Positions 1-10,867 of a DNA stretch of 64,000 nucleotides are shown here, in pieces. A program made the position numbers and the translations under genes. Within the stretch, counting starts at the first letter, position 1. Each line of letters begins with the position of its first letter. The notes below the pieces were generated by a model. It did no database searches, was not told the origin of the DNA, and was given only the letters and a program-made list of their open reading frames with translations. This DNA is from Nansenia antarctica (taxonomy: Eukaryota > Chordata > Actinopteri > Argentiniformes > Microstomatidae): assembly GCA_963989245.1 (NCBI GenBank), contig OZ022353.1, positions 31,580,298 to 31,644,297 of the forward strand. The letters run 5' to 3'.

Positions 1-205
1 GGGAGGGTCCTCGTTTCGCTGTTTTAATGTCTATTGCCGATACAGGCAGCACGCTCACCTGGGCACCTGTGTCACACAGAAAACGGCGGCCGGAGAGGGA
101 GTCAGTGACGTACAGCAAGCCTGCAGAATGGCCGGCACCCACAGCTGCTAATGAGTGGCGGCCTGTGCGTTTCCTGACACACTGAAGTTGCATGGTGGCA
201 GGCAC
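1..205 (-). CDS. Ty3/gypsy pol N-terminal part, protease (copy A, cut by window edge)
   Basis: This is the start of the pol frame of a Ty3/gypsy LTR retrotransposon on the minus strand. It continues past the left edge of the window. It includes the aspartic protease active-site motif DTG (within FLCDTGAQVS) and is nearly identical to 12801-13005 in copy C. It overlaps the gag frame at 148-819 by 58 nt in another frame, the arrangement expected if Pol is made by ribosomal frameshifting. No internal stop is seen in the visible part. The protease would process the Gag-Pol polyprotein. RT, RNase H and integrase of this copy lie outside the window, or are deleted as in copy C. Confidence 0.75.
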   Translation of the reverse strand, partial: MPATMQLQCVRKRTGRHSLAAVGAGHSAGLLYVTDSLSGRRFLCDTGAQVSVLPVSAIDIKTAKRGPS

Positions 206-819
206 TTCTTAGCTTTGTCCCCAAATTTCATATGGTAAAAGCACAACCCCGACGGCCTCACCCGTCGGGCCACAGCAGTAGCGGAGATGGAGAGTGGTTG
301 GAACCCAAACTCATCCATGGTGGCTGTAAAACACTTCTTCCCAGCTGAGAAAAATATATCCGCTTCCTTGGCTAGCTGACGAAAGTCTGTTTTGATGGAA
401 TTAGCCATTGAAAAACGAACCTGGTCTGGTAACTGTTGCAGAAAAAGCTCATTAAAAAGAAAACACGGCTGATGGTCGCCCAGCAGAGCTAGCATGTGGT
501 CCATCAGTTCAGAGGGTTTTGTGTCACCGAGCCCAGGGAGGGAGAGGAGCTGGCGTGCACGTTCAGATTCAGACAGACAAAAAGTATCTATAAGGTGCGC
601 CTTCAAGGTAACATATTTGTGCTGTGCCGGTGGGTTTTCAATAAGACTCACCACTCTCGCTGCCGTTGAATTGGTTAGAGCTGCTACCACGTAGTAGTAT
701 TTGGTATTATCCACGGTAACATCTCTGAGGGCGAATTGAGCTTCAGCTTGTGCAAACCATGCTATGGCATTTTGTTCCCAAAAAACGGGCAGCTTGAGTG
801 AAACTGCGTTTGTTGTCAT
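148..819 (-). CDS. Ty3/gypsy Gag-like protein (copy A)
   Basis: A 223-residue open frame, read away from the LTR at 867-1121. The N-terminal two thirds have the capsid-like pattern of gypsy Gag proteins (FWEQNAIAWFAQAEAQF near residues 13-30). The C-terminus has a cysteine/histidine cluster (CFYHMKFGDKAKKC) that may be a degenerate zinc knuckle. The ATG lies about 50 nt inside the LTR, as usual for a gag start. It differs from copy C (12948-13619) by a single residue, Gly versus Glu near residue 191. Gag would assemble the cytoplasmic particle. An open frame in both copies points to recent insertion or recent duplication. Confidence 0.8.
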   Translation of the reverse strand: MTTNAVSLKLPVFWEQNAIAWFAQAEAQFALRDVTVDNTKYYYVVAALTNSTAARVVSLIENPPAQHKYVTLKAHLIDTFCLSESERARQLLSLPGLGDTKPSELMDHMLALLGDHQPCFLFNELFLQQLPDQVRFSMANSIKTDFRQLAKEADIFFSAGKKCFTATMDEFGFQPLSISATAVARRVRPSGLCFYHMKFGDKAKKCLPPCNFSVSGNAQAATH

Positions 820-852
820 GTTTCAATGATCTCCGAAAACGTTCGAGAGAAT

Positions 853-866
853 GTCAGGGTCACCAA
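853..866 (-). promoter_or_regulatory. Primer-binding-site-like sequence next to LTR
   Basis: Read on the minus strand, TTGGTGACCCTGAC follows directly after the CA end of the LTR. A TGGTGACCC start is common for Ty3/gypsy tRNA primer-binding sites. The same sequence is at 13653-13666 in copy C. The matching tRNA was not determined. Confidence 0.55.
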
Positions 867-1121
867 TGTAGGAGTGACGGCAATAACAGGACGATGTAGT
901 CGGTTTGCCGGTAGAAAAACAATCATGTGCTTTATTCTCACTCTCTGCATGCGTACTGACAACAACAACATTCATTCATCTTTGTCCCACTTATATCCCG
1001 TCATATCACCCACTAAGCAGCCTGGGTGATTGAGTAAACACAAACATATCAACAGTGCTTTGTACAAGGCTGGAACGCCGTGAATTACGAATACTCTGCT
1101 CGCTAACGAGCGGTCACTACA
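867..1121 (-). mobile_element. Gypsy LTR, 255 bp (copy A, 5' LTR)
   Basis: On the minus strand the segment begins TGTAGTGACC and ends CTCCTACA, so it has TG...CA ends, and is followed by a PBS-like sequence and gag. It contains a TATA-like ATATAAGTGGG and an AATAAA polyadenylation signal in the order expected for U3-R-U5. An almost identical LTR is at 13667-13921 and a decayed partial copy is at 41941-42088. The opposite LTR is not in the window, so target duplication cannot be checked. Confidence 0.75.
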
Positions 1122-1417
1122 CCAGATGATTTTCCATTGTTACCAGCCAATGACGTGTGTGTGTGATGAAGATGGGTATGGGTAGCTATCTCGGAATTAA
1201 TTAATTGTTCAGGTTTCAAACTAGTTGCTATGATTCTCCTAAATCCCCTCAGGTTATTATCAATATAATCCACACCTTTGATTAAGAGGTCTGCTCACCA
1301 CTGTCCTGGGTTGATCCAGGTCTGGGTTTCAGTTTGGACTCTTTTGTAAACTGGTCGTTGTCGATGATCAGACAGACACCTCGCGGCTCACTGGTCATCT
1401 TATATGAACAGTCCTAG

Positions 1418-1419
<2 letters not shown>

Positions 1420-1463
<44 letters not shown>
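1420..1463. repeat. (CA)n microsatellite
   Basis: Pure CA run. The same locus is shorter in block B (5740-5761) and block C (14220-14247), so it has changed length since duplication. Confidence 0.95.
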
Positions 1464-1467
<4 letters not shown>

Positions 1468-2010
1468 CAGGGCCCAGTTGAATAGCTTCCATGAGTTTTT
1501 TTTAATTTTAGACAGTTTTTATATCATACCGCTCCCCACGCCCCACTTCCCTGAAGATCAGCAGGACTCCATTTGGATTTGGGAGAAATCTGACCCTTTT
1601 TTTTCAACAACACAGCAGAGGGTGGTGTCAGCACCGATGTCTGTGGAGGACGCTGTCTGGCTGGGACATCGTCCTTCTCTACAGTTTCAGGTGTAAAACA
1701 TATTACTCTATTATGGGAACATTTTAGAGTCTATAGCAAGACTGACTTAAGGTGAGATCTAAATCTATCTTTTTTGTTTTTTTTGTATTTTTGTTTAATT
1801 AGTTTTAATACAAGTAAAACATTCACAAGTAACACTTGCAAGTAAAACACCCACTAGTCAGAAAACATATATGGTTGAGAAATCAGTATTGTGTAAGTGT
1901 GTCACAGTAGGTTAATTCAGAGGGTTTGATATTGTGTGTTCCATTCTCATGTGGTAAACAGCCTACTTTATGAACACATGCTATAGTATATAGTATACAC
2001 ATAGAGCACA

Positions 2011-2403
2011 TACACTGATGAGCCAACATTATGACCACCTGCCTAATATGCTGTTGATATTATGCCTAATATGCTCATGCATCGATGAGCCTTGGAGCGC
2101 CCAACACCCCGTCACCAATTTGTGGTTTGTCCCTGCTCAGACCACTGTCGGTACTCACCACTGCTGACCGGGAGCACCCCACAAGCTTTGCCGTCAGGCC
2201 ATAACAATTTGTCTCTTGTCAAAGTCGTTCAGGTCTTTACTCCTGCCCATTTCTCCTGCATCCAACACATACAACTTCAAGACCTGACTGTTCACTTGCT
2301 GCCTCATACATCCCACCCCTTGACAGGTGCCATTGTAACAAGATAATCAATTAGTTATTCACTTCACCTGTCAGTGGTCATAATGTTTTGGCTCATCGAT
2401 GTA
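2011..2403. mobile_element. Tc1/mariner-like MITE (copy A)
   Basis: About 390 bp bounded by TA and by inverted ends: CACTGATGAGCCAACATTAT at the left and the complement of CATCGATGAGCCAAAACATT at the right. TA target duplication and these ends fit a non-autonomous Tc1/mariner element. An open frame inside it (2092-2346) recurs only because the element was duplicated, and is not taken as a gene. Equivalent copies: 6315-6695 and 14796-15188. Confidence 0.7.
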
Positions 2404-2644
2404 ATAGTCGAGGACAGGTTGGTAGTGGTAAACAAACAAAATAGGTGACTGAACCCTGAACACCATGGATTGATTAGGTGGGAAAACCCTTAAGCAAATA
2501 ATATTGGTAGGTGAAAACCTTGTAAATAAAATATAAAAGGTGGGTAAACCAAGTTTACTTGGGGGAGGGAAAAGTCACCATTTGTCAACAAGAATCCATG
2601 ACAAATCAAAGAAATCATTTCCCAGCTGAGTTCAAGAGTTGAAA

Positions 2645-3139
2645 TTACTCTAGTAGATTTTGCGGTCGGCTGAGGTCCTGCCTCAGTGATTCTGGAATGT
2701 CGAGTCTACCATAGTCTTCCTCCCTCACCGACAGTCGGATCAACATCAAGCAGTATTCTTGTAAAGAGTACACTGGCCTTGTTATGGTGACATCCAGATA
2801 CTCCGGGTGACCATCCTCTTCATTGGGCGCTGGCATATAAACGTCTTCCAGGTTCCCTTGAAGATTTGCGCCAGTAAGAGAGGCTCTAAAAACCCACGGG
2901 TGAGTCAGAAAAGTATCCATGCGATTATACCCGCCCGGTGGTATGTCTCCGTACGAGACGGGCCGTCCGGTGAAGTTGAGCCACCATATTGTGGCGCTTT
3001 GTTCCGTTCGATTAATGAACTTCACATAGGTCGGAATATCTGAATTGAGAGATCTCAGAGATTGATTTTCACTTCCGCCCCTCTCACCTATCATGGAGGG
3101 TGAATGTGGCACGATCCACCCTGCATACTCACCGGCCAT
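2645..3139 (-). CDS. VHL-like protein, intronless (copy A)
   Basis: A 164-residue protein resembling von Hippel-Lindau tumour suppressor, the substrate receptor of the CUL2-elongin B/C E3 ligase that binds hydroxylated HIF-alpha. The beta-domain pocket is recognisable: W53 in WWLNF, Y63 in SYGDIPPGG, T76, H80 and W82 align with human W88, Y98, S111, H115 and W117. The alpha domain has an elongin C BC box, SLQEYCLMLI, at 125-134, then a YGRLDI stretch. Vertebrate VHL has three exons, but here the frame crosses both expected junctions without an intron, suggesting a retrocopy or an intronless VHL-like paralogue. I chose the ATG at 3139 (ACCATGG context) over an upstream GTG in frame. Only one residue (Q160) differs from copies B and C. 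The C-terminus is shorter than human VHL. Confidence 0.8.
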   Translation of the reverse strand: MAGEYAGWIVPHSPSMIGERGGSENQSLRSLNSDIPTYVKFINRTEQSATIWWLNFTGRPVSYGDIPPGGYNRMDTFLTHPWVFRASLTGANLQGNLEDVYMPAPNEEDGHPEYLDVTITRPVYSLQEYCLMLIRLSVREEDYGRLDIPESLRQDLSRPQNLLE

Positions 3140-3459
3140 GGTCGTCACGTAGCAAGCAGCAATCTCTAAATCTATCTTTATGCAACCGGCCCCTATTCTT
3201 TAACCAACTGCTAAGACAACATTAAGCTAGTTACTTTAGCTAGCTAAAGATATTGACCCCCCCCCCCTACAACTTGTCTAGATATTATGTTCCAACGTGT
3301 CTGCTGAATCCCACAGTAAGGGTATCTAGCTGACTAGCTAGCTAACGCTAGCCTACATAGGTGGTAAACAAACTGGCTACATTTTGGGAATATACATGGG
3401 TACTTTCTCACCAAATGTTGTAGGGCCACATTTACAAAAGCTTAGCCCATGGAGGTGCT

Positions 3460-4266
3460 GGGCCCTATTATGCACTTCTTAACTTGCCGTCTTAAGTGTT
3501 AATTAAGACGCACCGCCAGGTTAAGACCTACCGCCACCCTTATTATGCGCTTCATACGCGCTACTGCTATTATGCAGGTGTCGATAGGCGCCCTCACATA
3601 AGACGTAAAACTTCTGTGCATATATTGCTCATTGTGGGAGTGTTCATATGTTAATGAAGTGCACTAGGCGCCCCTGCTATTATGCGATCTGACTTTGCTC
3701 CTATCGCTAAGAAGTGGTTTGAAAAGTTCTTAAGTTTAGACTTCATGCACGTTTTGAAACACGAGCGCGCCTCCGCGGTTTGCGCATGCATGTGGGCACA
3801 CATGAACACGCACGTGGCTCCACGGCAAGACGTCAATTACGGTCACAGTATAAATGCTTTATTTCAGAAGGGAGAGGCAAGATACACATTCAATATTGGT
3901 TAACAAGTTACATTGACTTTACTCAAATTGGTAAAACAATGTTGTTGTTTTTTTATTAAAATGTGAACAAATCAGTGAAATAAGACATGAAACTATTCCT
4001 ACTTTCAAAATCAATGTTGTAGAATTTGACACTCACCATTTGATGGTGGCAAAGGAAGATGCTGTCTTCTTTGTGCCATGCGTGGTGCAAGCTGATGATG
4101 TTGCTGGACGTAAAAGCTAATTTCTGAAGATTTATGGGATATAGATTGGAGCAATAAGTTTCAGGTCTAGTCTTAGGGTTGTTACCACCAAGACTGAATG
4201 TTGGTGCTTATCAACCAAACATCCTAACTCCAACATTCTAGAATCAATGCCAATTATTTTGAATCA
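3460..4266. mobile_element. TIR DNA transposon, left part (copy A)
   Basis: Starts with GGGCCCTATTATGCACTTC, the same end as the elements at 7753 and 9844. No matching right end is seen before the block diverges from copy B near 4267, so this copy is truncated or rearranged. Block C lacks the element at the matching point (16235-16245). It includes a short exon-like piece at about 4030-4105 with a GTGAGT donor on the minus strand. Confidence 0.6.
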
Positions 4267-5654
4267 AAACCAACTCTTGACAACCACATTTTTGGAATGT
4301 TGGAAGGGTTAATTTGACTTTACTCAAATTGGTAAAACAATGTTTTTTTTTTTATTATTATTAAAATGTGAACAAATCTGCCTTAAGGGACAGTACCTGG
4401 TGCCGGACACCTACCTGGAGGATGAGGAGCAGCAGCTGGACCAGGTGTATAGCTACCTGCTACCTGCTACCTGCTGAATATCTATAAGAGTGCTCCACAT
4501 ACATACCACCCCCGTATGTCTGGCTCACGTGTCTGACAGACCCATGTTATGTATGCAATAGGCATGATGGGACTATTTTATGTTGTTGCTATACTGTGGG
4601 TGGGTGCGCTGATTGATATGTACATGTTATGTTGGTGCGTATTGATATGTCTCACCTTATACAACAACAATACTTGGAGGATGTGAGGAGTCATGTTCCT
4701 AACAGTTGAGGAAGGTCGACTGATCGTTCAATTTCCAATTGAAATAGATTCTCCATCGTCTGACTCAAGTCCCTTCCAAATATCCGAATGTCATGTAAAG
4801 TTGGAACTAATCTACTGATTTCAAGTTGGAAATAATCTACTGATTTAATCTACTGATTTAATCTATTTAATCTACTGATTTAAAGTTGGAAATAATCTAC
4901 TGATTTAAATTAGAAAAACCTTCTATCTGAACAACAAGAAGTGTCTCTGTGGCACTTACTAAGGTTGCTGAGTCGCTAAAGTCCTTTAACCTTCCTTTAA
5001 CCACTAGGCCGGAAAAGCAGCCTGAATTCAAGTGGGTGGCTGCTGCTGCTGCTGGCAACGTACGTTTGGGCCCAGGGAACGGGCATGGAAAGAGTCACAG
5101 TCACCAAACTCTACACACTCCTTCATTGTATCCCTACATTGTACCAATTCAATTTTCAGAGTCCTAGGCCATTCCCTTGAGGGCCCTGCACTACTTTCAA
5201 TGGGTTCTGAAGGTCTGAGAGCAAAGCCCTTTCTACCCTAGGTAACTAACCCCGGTTCTAACCTTGGGTTCAAATCTGGAGTGTGTGGGTTCAAATCTGT
5301 ACATGTGGTGACCCGATGAAGCTAATGAAGCTTGAGATGAGAAAAGGGCGCTTGTCACTTTAAGGCCCAGCTGAGGGAGTTAGCGATTAGCCATGTTAGC
5401 TTAGGTCAGTTTGGCACTTTTTCCAGTGCCTGTGTGTGTATTCTAGTTGACAAGACATGGATATTGTTTGTTTCAAACGTTTATGCTAGGCTAGCTCGAG
5501 AGCTTCAAAGTAGAGCTAGCATCTGTATTTAGCTACTGTGCATAGCAGGGTTGCCAGATGGGGCGGATTACCCTCCAATGGGGCTACTTTTCATCACACC
5601 GGGCCGGAAAAAGGCAGTCGGGCTGGAGAAATAACATTACTCTGGAGATTTCTT
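4267..5654. other. Intergenic, no recognised gene
   Basis: Between blocks A and B. It holds a degenerate tandem repeat at 4797-4905 built on AATCTACTGATTTAAAGTTGG. A short coding-looking stretch at 4385-4478 (31 codons, acidic, ending in TGA) could be an exon remnant but has no recognisable partner. Nothing else is supported. Confidence 0.5.
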
Positions 5655-6314
5655 GGACTCTTTTGTAAACTGGTCGTTGTCGATGATCAGACAGACACCT
5701 CGCAGCTCACTGGTCATCTTATATGAACAGTCCTAGAAACACACACACACACACACACACAGAGCAGGGCCCAGTTGAATAGCTTCCATGAGTTTTATTT
5801 TATTTTATTTTAGACAGTTTTTATATCATACCGCTCCCCACGCCCCACTTCCCTGAAGATCAGCAGTTTGACTCCATTTGGATTTGGGAGAAATCTGACC
5901 CTTTTTTTTCAACAACACAGCAGAGGGTGGTGTCAGCACCGATGTCTGTGGAGGACGCCACCGTCTGGCCGGGACATCGTCCTTCTCTACAGTTTCAGGT
6001 GTAAAACATTACTCTATTATGGGAACATTTTAGAGTCTATAGCAAGACTGACTTAAGGTGAGATCTAAATCTATCTTATTTTATTTTTTATTTTATTTTT
6101 TTGGTTTAATTAGTTTTAATACAAGTAAAACATTCACAAGTAACACTTGCAAGTAAAACACCCACTAGTCAGAAAAAATATATGGTTGAGAAATCAGTAT
6201 TGTGTAAGTGTGTCACAGTAGGTTAATTCAGAGGGTTTGATATTGTGTGTTCCATTCTCATGTGGTAAACAGCCTACTTTATGAACACATGCTATAGTAT
6301 ACACATAGAGCACA

Positions 6315-6695
6315 TACACTGATGAGCCAACATTATGACCACCTGCCTAATATGCTGTTGATATTATGCCTAATATGCTCATGCATCGATGAGCCTTGGA
6401 GCGTCACCAATTTGTGGTTTGTCCCTGCTCAGACCACTGTCGGTACTCACCACTGCTGACCGGGAGCACTCCACAAGCTTTGCCGTCAGGCCATAACAAT
6501 TTGTCTCTTGTCAAAGTCGTTCAGGTCTTTACTCCTGCCCATTTCTCCTGCATCCAACACATACAACTTCAAGACCTGACTGTTCACTTGCTGCCTCATA
6601 CATCCCACCCCTTGACAGGTGCCATTGTAACAAGATAATCAATTAGTTATTCACTTCACCTGTCAGTGGTCATAATGTTTTGGCTCATCGATGTA
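6315..6695. mobile_element. Tc1/mariner-like MITE (copy B)
   Basis: Same TA-bounded element as 2011-2403, with a 12-bp internal deletion near 6402. Confidence 0.7.
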
Positions 6696-6936
6696 ATAGT
6701 CGAGGACAGGTTGGTAGTGGTAAACAAACAAAATAGGTGACTGAACCCTGAACACCATGGATTGATTAGGTGGGAAAACCCTTTAGCAAATAATATTGGT
6801 AGGTGAAAACCTGGTAAATAAAATATAAAAGGTGGGTAAACCAAGTTTACTTGGGGGAGGGAAAAGTCACCATTTGTCAACAAGAATCCATGACAAATCA
6901 AAGAAATCATTTCCCAGCTGAGTTCAAGAGTTGAAG

Positions 6937-7431
6937 TTACTCTAGTAGATTTGGCGGTCGGCTGAGGTCCTGCCTCAGTGATTCTGGAATGTCGAGTCTA
7001 CCATAGTCTTCCTCCCTCACCGACAGTCGGATCAACATCAAGCAGTATTCTTGTAAAGAGTACACTGGCCTTGTTATGGTGACATCCAGATACTCCGGGT
7101 GACCATCCTCTTCATTGGGCGCTGGCATATAAACGTCTTCCAGGTTCCCTTGAAGATTTGCGCCAGTAAGAGAGGCTCTAAAAACCCACGGGTGAGTCAG
7201 AAAAGTATCCATGCGATTATACCCGCCCGGTGGTATGTCTCCGTACGAGACGGGCCGTCCGGTGAAGTTGAGCCACCATATTGTGGCGCTTTGTTCCGTT
7301 CGATTAATGAACTTCACATAGGTCGGAATATCTGAATTGAGAGATCTCAGAGATTGATTTTCACTTCCGCCCCTCTCACCTATCATGGAGGGTGAATGTG
7401 GCACGATCCACCCTGCATACTCACCGGCCAT
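6937..7431 (-). CDS. VHL-like protein, intronless (copy B)
   Basis: A 164-residue frame, identical in protein sequence to copy C (15430-15924) and one residue different from copy A (P160 rather than Q160). All features of copy A are present: the hydroxyproline-pocket residues (W53, Y63, T76, H80, W82), the BC box at 125-134, and no intron. The upstream ACCATGG context and the surrounding non-coding sequence are also shared, so the copies arose by segmental duplication and not by three separate retrotranspositions. Function as an HIF-alpha receptor is an inference from the retained residues. Dosage or pseudogene status needs expression data. Confidence 0.8.
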   Translation of the reverse strand: MAGEYAGWIVPHSPSMIGERGGSENQSLRSLNSDIPTYVKFINRTEQSATIWWLNFTGRPVSYGDIPPGGYNRMDTFLTHPWVFRASLTGANLQGNLEDVYMPAPNEEDGHPEYLDVTITRPVYSLQEYCLMLIRLSVREEDYGRLDIPESLRQDLSRPPNLLE

Positions 7432-8563
7432 GGTCGTCACGTAGCAAGCAGCAATCTCTAAATCTATTTTTATGCAACCGGCCCCTATTCTTTAACCAAC
7501 TGCTAAGACAACATTAAGCTAGTTACTTTAGCTAGCTAAAGATATTGACCCCCCCCCCCCTACAACTTGTCTAGATATTATGTTCCAACGTGTCTGCTGA
7601 ATCCCACAGTAAGGGTATCTAGCTGACTAGCTAGCTAACGCTAGCCTACATAGGTGGTAAACAAACTGGCTACATTTTGGGAATATACATGGGTACTTTC
7701 TCGCCAAATGTTGTAGGGCCACATTTACAAAAGCTTAGCCCATGGAGGTGCTGGGCCCTATTATGCACTTCTTAACTTGCCGTCTTAAGTGTTAATTAAG
7801 ACGCACCGCCAGGTTAAGACCTACCGCCACCCTTATTATGCGCTTCATACGCGCTACTGCTATTATGCAGGTGTCGATAGGCGCCCACACATAAGACGTA
7901 AAACTCCTGTGCATATATTGCTCATTGTGGGAGTGTTCATATGTTAATGAAGTGCACTAGGCGCCCCTGCTATTATGCGATCTGACTTTGCTCCTATCGC
8001 TAAGAAGTGGTTTGAAAAGTTCTTAAGTTTAGACTTCATGCACGTTTTGAAACACGAGCACGCCTCCGCGGTTTGCGCATGCATGTGGGCACACATGAAC
8101 ACGCACGTGGCTCCACGGCAAGACGTCAATTACGGTCACAGTATAAATGCTTTATTTCAGAAGGGAGAGGCAAGATACACATTCAATATTGGTTAACAAG
8201 TTACATTGACTTTACTCAAATTGGTAAAACAATGTTGTTGTTTTTTTTATTAAAATGTGAACAAATCAGTGAAATAAGACATGAAACTATTCCTACTTTC
8301 AAAATCAATGTTGTAGAATTTGACACTCACCATTTGATGGTGGCAAAGGAAGATGCTGTCTTCTTTGTGCCATGCGTGGTGCAAGCTGATGATGTTGCTG
8401 GACGTAAAAGCTCATTTCTGAAGATTTATGGAATATAGATTGGAGCAATAAGTTTCAGGTCTAGTCTTAGGGTTGTTACCACCAAGACTGAATGTTGGTG
8501 CTTATCAACCAAACATTCTAACTCCAACATTCTAGAATCAATGCCAATTATTTTGAATCAAAA

Positions 8564-8935
8564 CTAGGGGTGGGCATCAATGATCGACGATCGATAATTG
8601 ATCGATAAGGATCTTGGTCGATCACAAAATATTTTGATCGATAATCATTAACTTTTTTTTTATTTAAGTGCTCTCGTAGTTCATTATTGTGGATGTTACA
8701 GCGTACATTTTTGGTTAGTGCCATTCTGAAGTTCACGCGAGAGAGAGAGAAAGAAAGTTTCAGCCTCAAATGGACACAGGTTTAACTAAAGAAAAACGCA
8801 TCACAACTTGAATAAGTGAAATTATTCTTTATTTATAATGTTTTATTTGTATTTTATTTATAAACCTGATATAAATATATCTTATAACTAACATATTTCT
8901 ACTAACTACTAAATTAATACATTTTAATTATTCAA
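8564..8935. mobile_element. hAT-like fragment inside the composite element
   Basis: Begins CTAGGGGTGGGCATCAATG followed by ATCGAT-rich sequence, the style of a hAT terminal region. It starts exactly where copy B leaves its match to copy A (after 8563). The opposite end is not identified. Confidence 0.4.
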
Positions 8936-8951
8936 AGACAGAACAAATTAT

Positions 8952-9842
8952 TCATTCAGATAGGAAGCCCATCTCCAAAGCCAGGTCCAGAATCCCTGGA
9001 ATGACCTCCAGTTTCTCCATCTCTTCCTCAGTGAAAAGCAGCTGCTGGTTTGAGCTCACACACTGTTTCTTCTGAGGAGGCACCATCCATTCCTTCTGGG
9101 CCTTTCTCTTCCTCAGCTGTGTTACTGTGCTCTTGTTGACCTCTCTCTCCACTGAGCGTACCTGCATAGCTCTGTCCCTCTGCTCTAAGAAGAAGCTGAA
9201 CATACGCCCCCTTTTCTCCTCAGGCAGGTAGTGGAGAACCATTGGGTCGTGCTGTAACAGCCAGAGGCAGTACTCTTGCTCAGAGATGTAGCGGTGGAAC
9301 TGGTTCTGCTGGCACTGCTCGATGTAGTCCCACTCTTGGAGAAAGAGGTCTATGTGCTGCACAGGACCAGGCACTAGAATACACATTCAATATTGGTTAA
9401 CAAGTTACATTGACTTTACTCAAATTGGTAAAACAATGTTGTTGTTTTTTTATTAAAATGTGAACAAATCAGTGAAATAAGACATGAAACTATTCCTACT
9501 TTCAAAATCAATGTTGTAGAATTTGACACTCACCATTTGATGGTGGCAAAGGAAGATGCTGTCTTCTTTGTGCCATGCGTGGTGCAAGCTGATGATGTTG
9601 CTGGACTCTTGGAGACTCTTGGAGAAAGAGGTCTATGTGCTGCACAGGACCAGGCACTAGAATACACATTCAATATTGGTTAACAAGTTACATTGACTTT
9701 ACTCAAATTGGTAAAACAATGTTGTTGTTTTTTTATTAAAATGTGAACAAATCAGTGAAATAAGACATGAAACTATTCCTACTTTCAAAATCAATGTTGT
9801 AGAATTTGACACTCACCATTTGATGGTGGCAAAGGAAGATGC
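8952..9842 (-). CDS. Unrecognised spliced frame in transposon, 5' partial
   Basis: I do not recognise this protein. The last exon, 8952-9373, encodes about 140 residues, rich in Gln, Glu and Arg, with a basic stretch (TQLRKRKAQKEW) resembling a nuclear signal. It follows an acceptor TTCTAG at 9374-9379. The intron 9374-9533 starts with a good donor (GTGAGT). The exon 9534-9656 joins it in frame and begins with the same 14 residues as the last exon (VPGPVQHIDLFLQE), reflecting a 283-bp tandem duplication. A third donor is at 9816, but the exon above it is cut at the transposon end (9844). It could be an accessory protein of the transposon or a captured host exon. Confidence 0.4.
9374..9840. 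repeat. 283-bp direct duplication (exon piece plus intron)
   Basis: The stretch from about 9335 to 9606 is repeated from about 9618 to 9842, with the same acceptor and donor sequences at a spacing of 283 bp. Confidence 0.75.
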
Positions 9843-10867
9843 TGGGCCCTATTATGCACTTCTTAACTTGCCGTCTTAAGTGTTAATTAAGACGCACCGC
9901 CAGGTTAAGACCTACCGCCACCCTTATTATGCGCTTTATACGCGCTACTGCTATTATGCAGGTGTCGATAGGCGCCCACACATAAGACGTAAAACTCCCG
10001 TGCATATATTGCTCATTGTGGGAGTGTTCATATGTTAATGAAGTGCACTAGGCGCCCCTGCTATTATGCGATCTGACTTTGCTCCTATCGCTAAGAAGTG
10101 GTTTGAAAAGTTCTTAAGTTTAGACTTCATGCACGTTTTGAAACACGAGCGTGCCTCCGCGGTTTAAGCATGCATGTGGGCACACATGAACACGCACGTG
10201 GCTCCACGGCAAGACGTCAATTACGGTCACAGTATAAATGCTTTATTTCAGAAGGGAGAGGCAGAGAAGCGCGCTGACCTCCTTCTCAGGACTTCCATAA
10301 TAGCATAGCGCTAATGACTCAACGCAGCCGGTTCTTAAAGGGAATGGCACCTGGCACGCTGATTGGGTTGATTGAGAAGACGCCCAAAACACACCCATGA
10401 CTAATTTCTTTGCTTAGCGCCGGGTTTTAGGCGCCCACTACAGCACGCATAATAGCAAAGTGGCCTTGACCACGCCTCCACGTCTTAAGTTTAGATCTAC
10501 CGCCTCGTCTTATTGATGAAGTGCATAATAGGGCCCCTAGCCTGCTATAAATTCCCTGCTGCCGGCCGGTGTGAAATGCATTCTGGGATACTGACCCAAA
10601 CTAGCGAGCTTGCTTTACACACAAACTTTAGTTACGTCACCTGCATCAGCTTGAATTTTCACATTGAATAGTCACATGCGTATGAAACCCCTATGCACAT
10701 TTTCCCTCTTGCATTGACTGAATTAGCTTGCTAGCTAGATCATGATCACTAGTGAGCTGGTTAAAAATTACAGGAGGACCCCGAGGTGGCGATGTTTCCA
10801 GAGCAGACGATGACAATACATTTCCCCTTCATAGGAGTTCAGTATTTATTTATTTTTTAAAGGTTAT

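Larger units (their letters stand above)
1..4266. repeat. Segmental duplication block A
   Basis: Positions 1-3449 match 12801-16235 (block C) at a nearly constant offset of 12,800 falling to 12,785 because of microsatellite and homopolymer length changes. Positions from about 1355 to 4266 match block B from about 5655. The block contains gypsy gag/LTR, a CA repeat, a Tc1-like MITE, a VHL-like gene and, from 3460, the start of a TIR transposon. Confidence 0.85.
7753..10536. mobile_element. Composite TIR DNA transposon with internal gene
   Basis: The left end at 7753 is GGGCCCTATTATGCACTTC and the right end at 10536 is its reverse complement. A second left end lies inside at 9844, so 9844-10536 is a short (693 bp) complete-looking element. 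7753-8178 and 9844-10262 are near-identical. Between them lie extra sequence, a hAT-like fragment and a spliced minus-strand open frame. Block C shows the empty site near 16236-16245. The target duplication is not cleanly resolved, so I do not assign a superfamily. Confidence 0.6.
5655..10844. repeat. Segmental duplication block B
   Basis: Shares 5655-8563 with block A (from about 1355) and 5655-7750 plus 10537-10844 with block C (14135-16545). Relative to C it has a large TIR element inserted at 7753-10536. It lacks the gypsy gag and LTR that precede the block in A and C; its left flank at 5541-5654 is unrelated. Confidence 0.85.

Noticed and set aside
2092..2346. 84-codon open frame repeated in all three blocks
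   Set aside because: It lies inside the Tc1-like MITE and recurs only through block duplication; no protein family is recognised.
3682..3903. Open frames on both strands near 3651-3903 and 7944-8196
   Set aside because: They lie in the non-coding end of the TIR transposon and have no codon or family support.
8073..8438. 121-codon plus-strand frame
   Set aside because: Shadow of transposon sequence; the opposite strand holds the spliced exon pieces.
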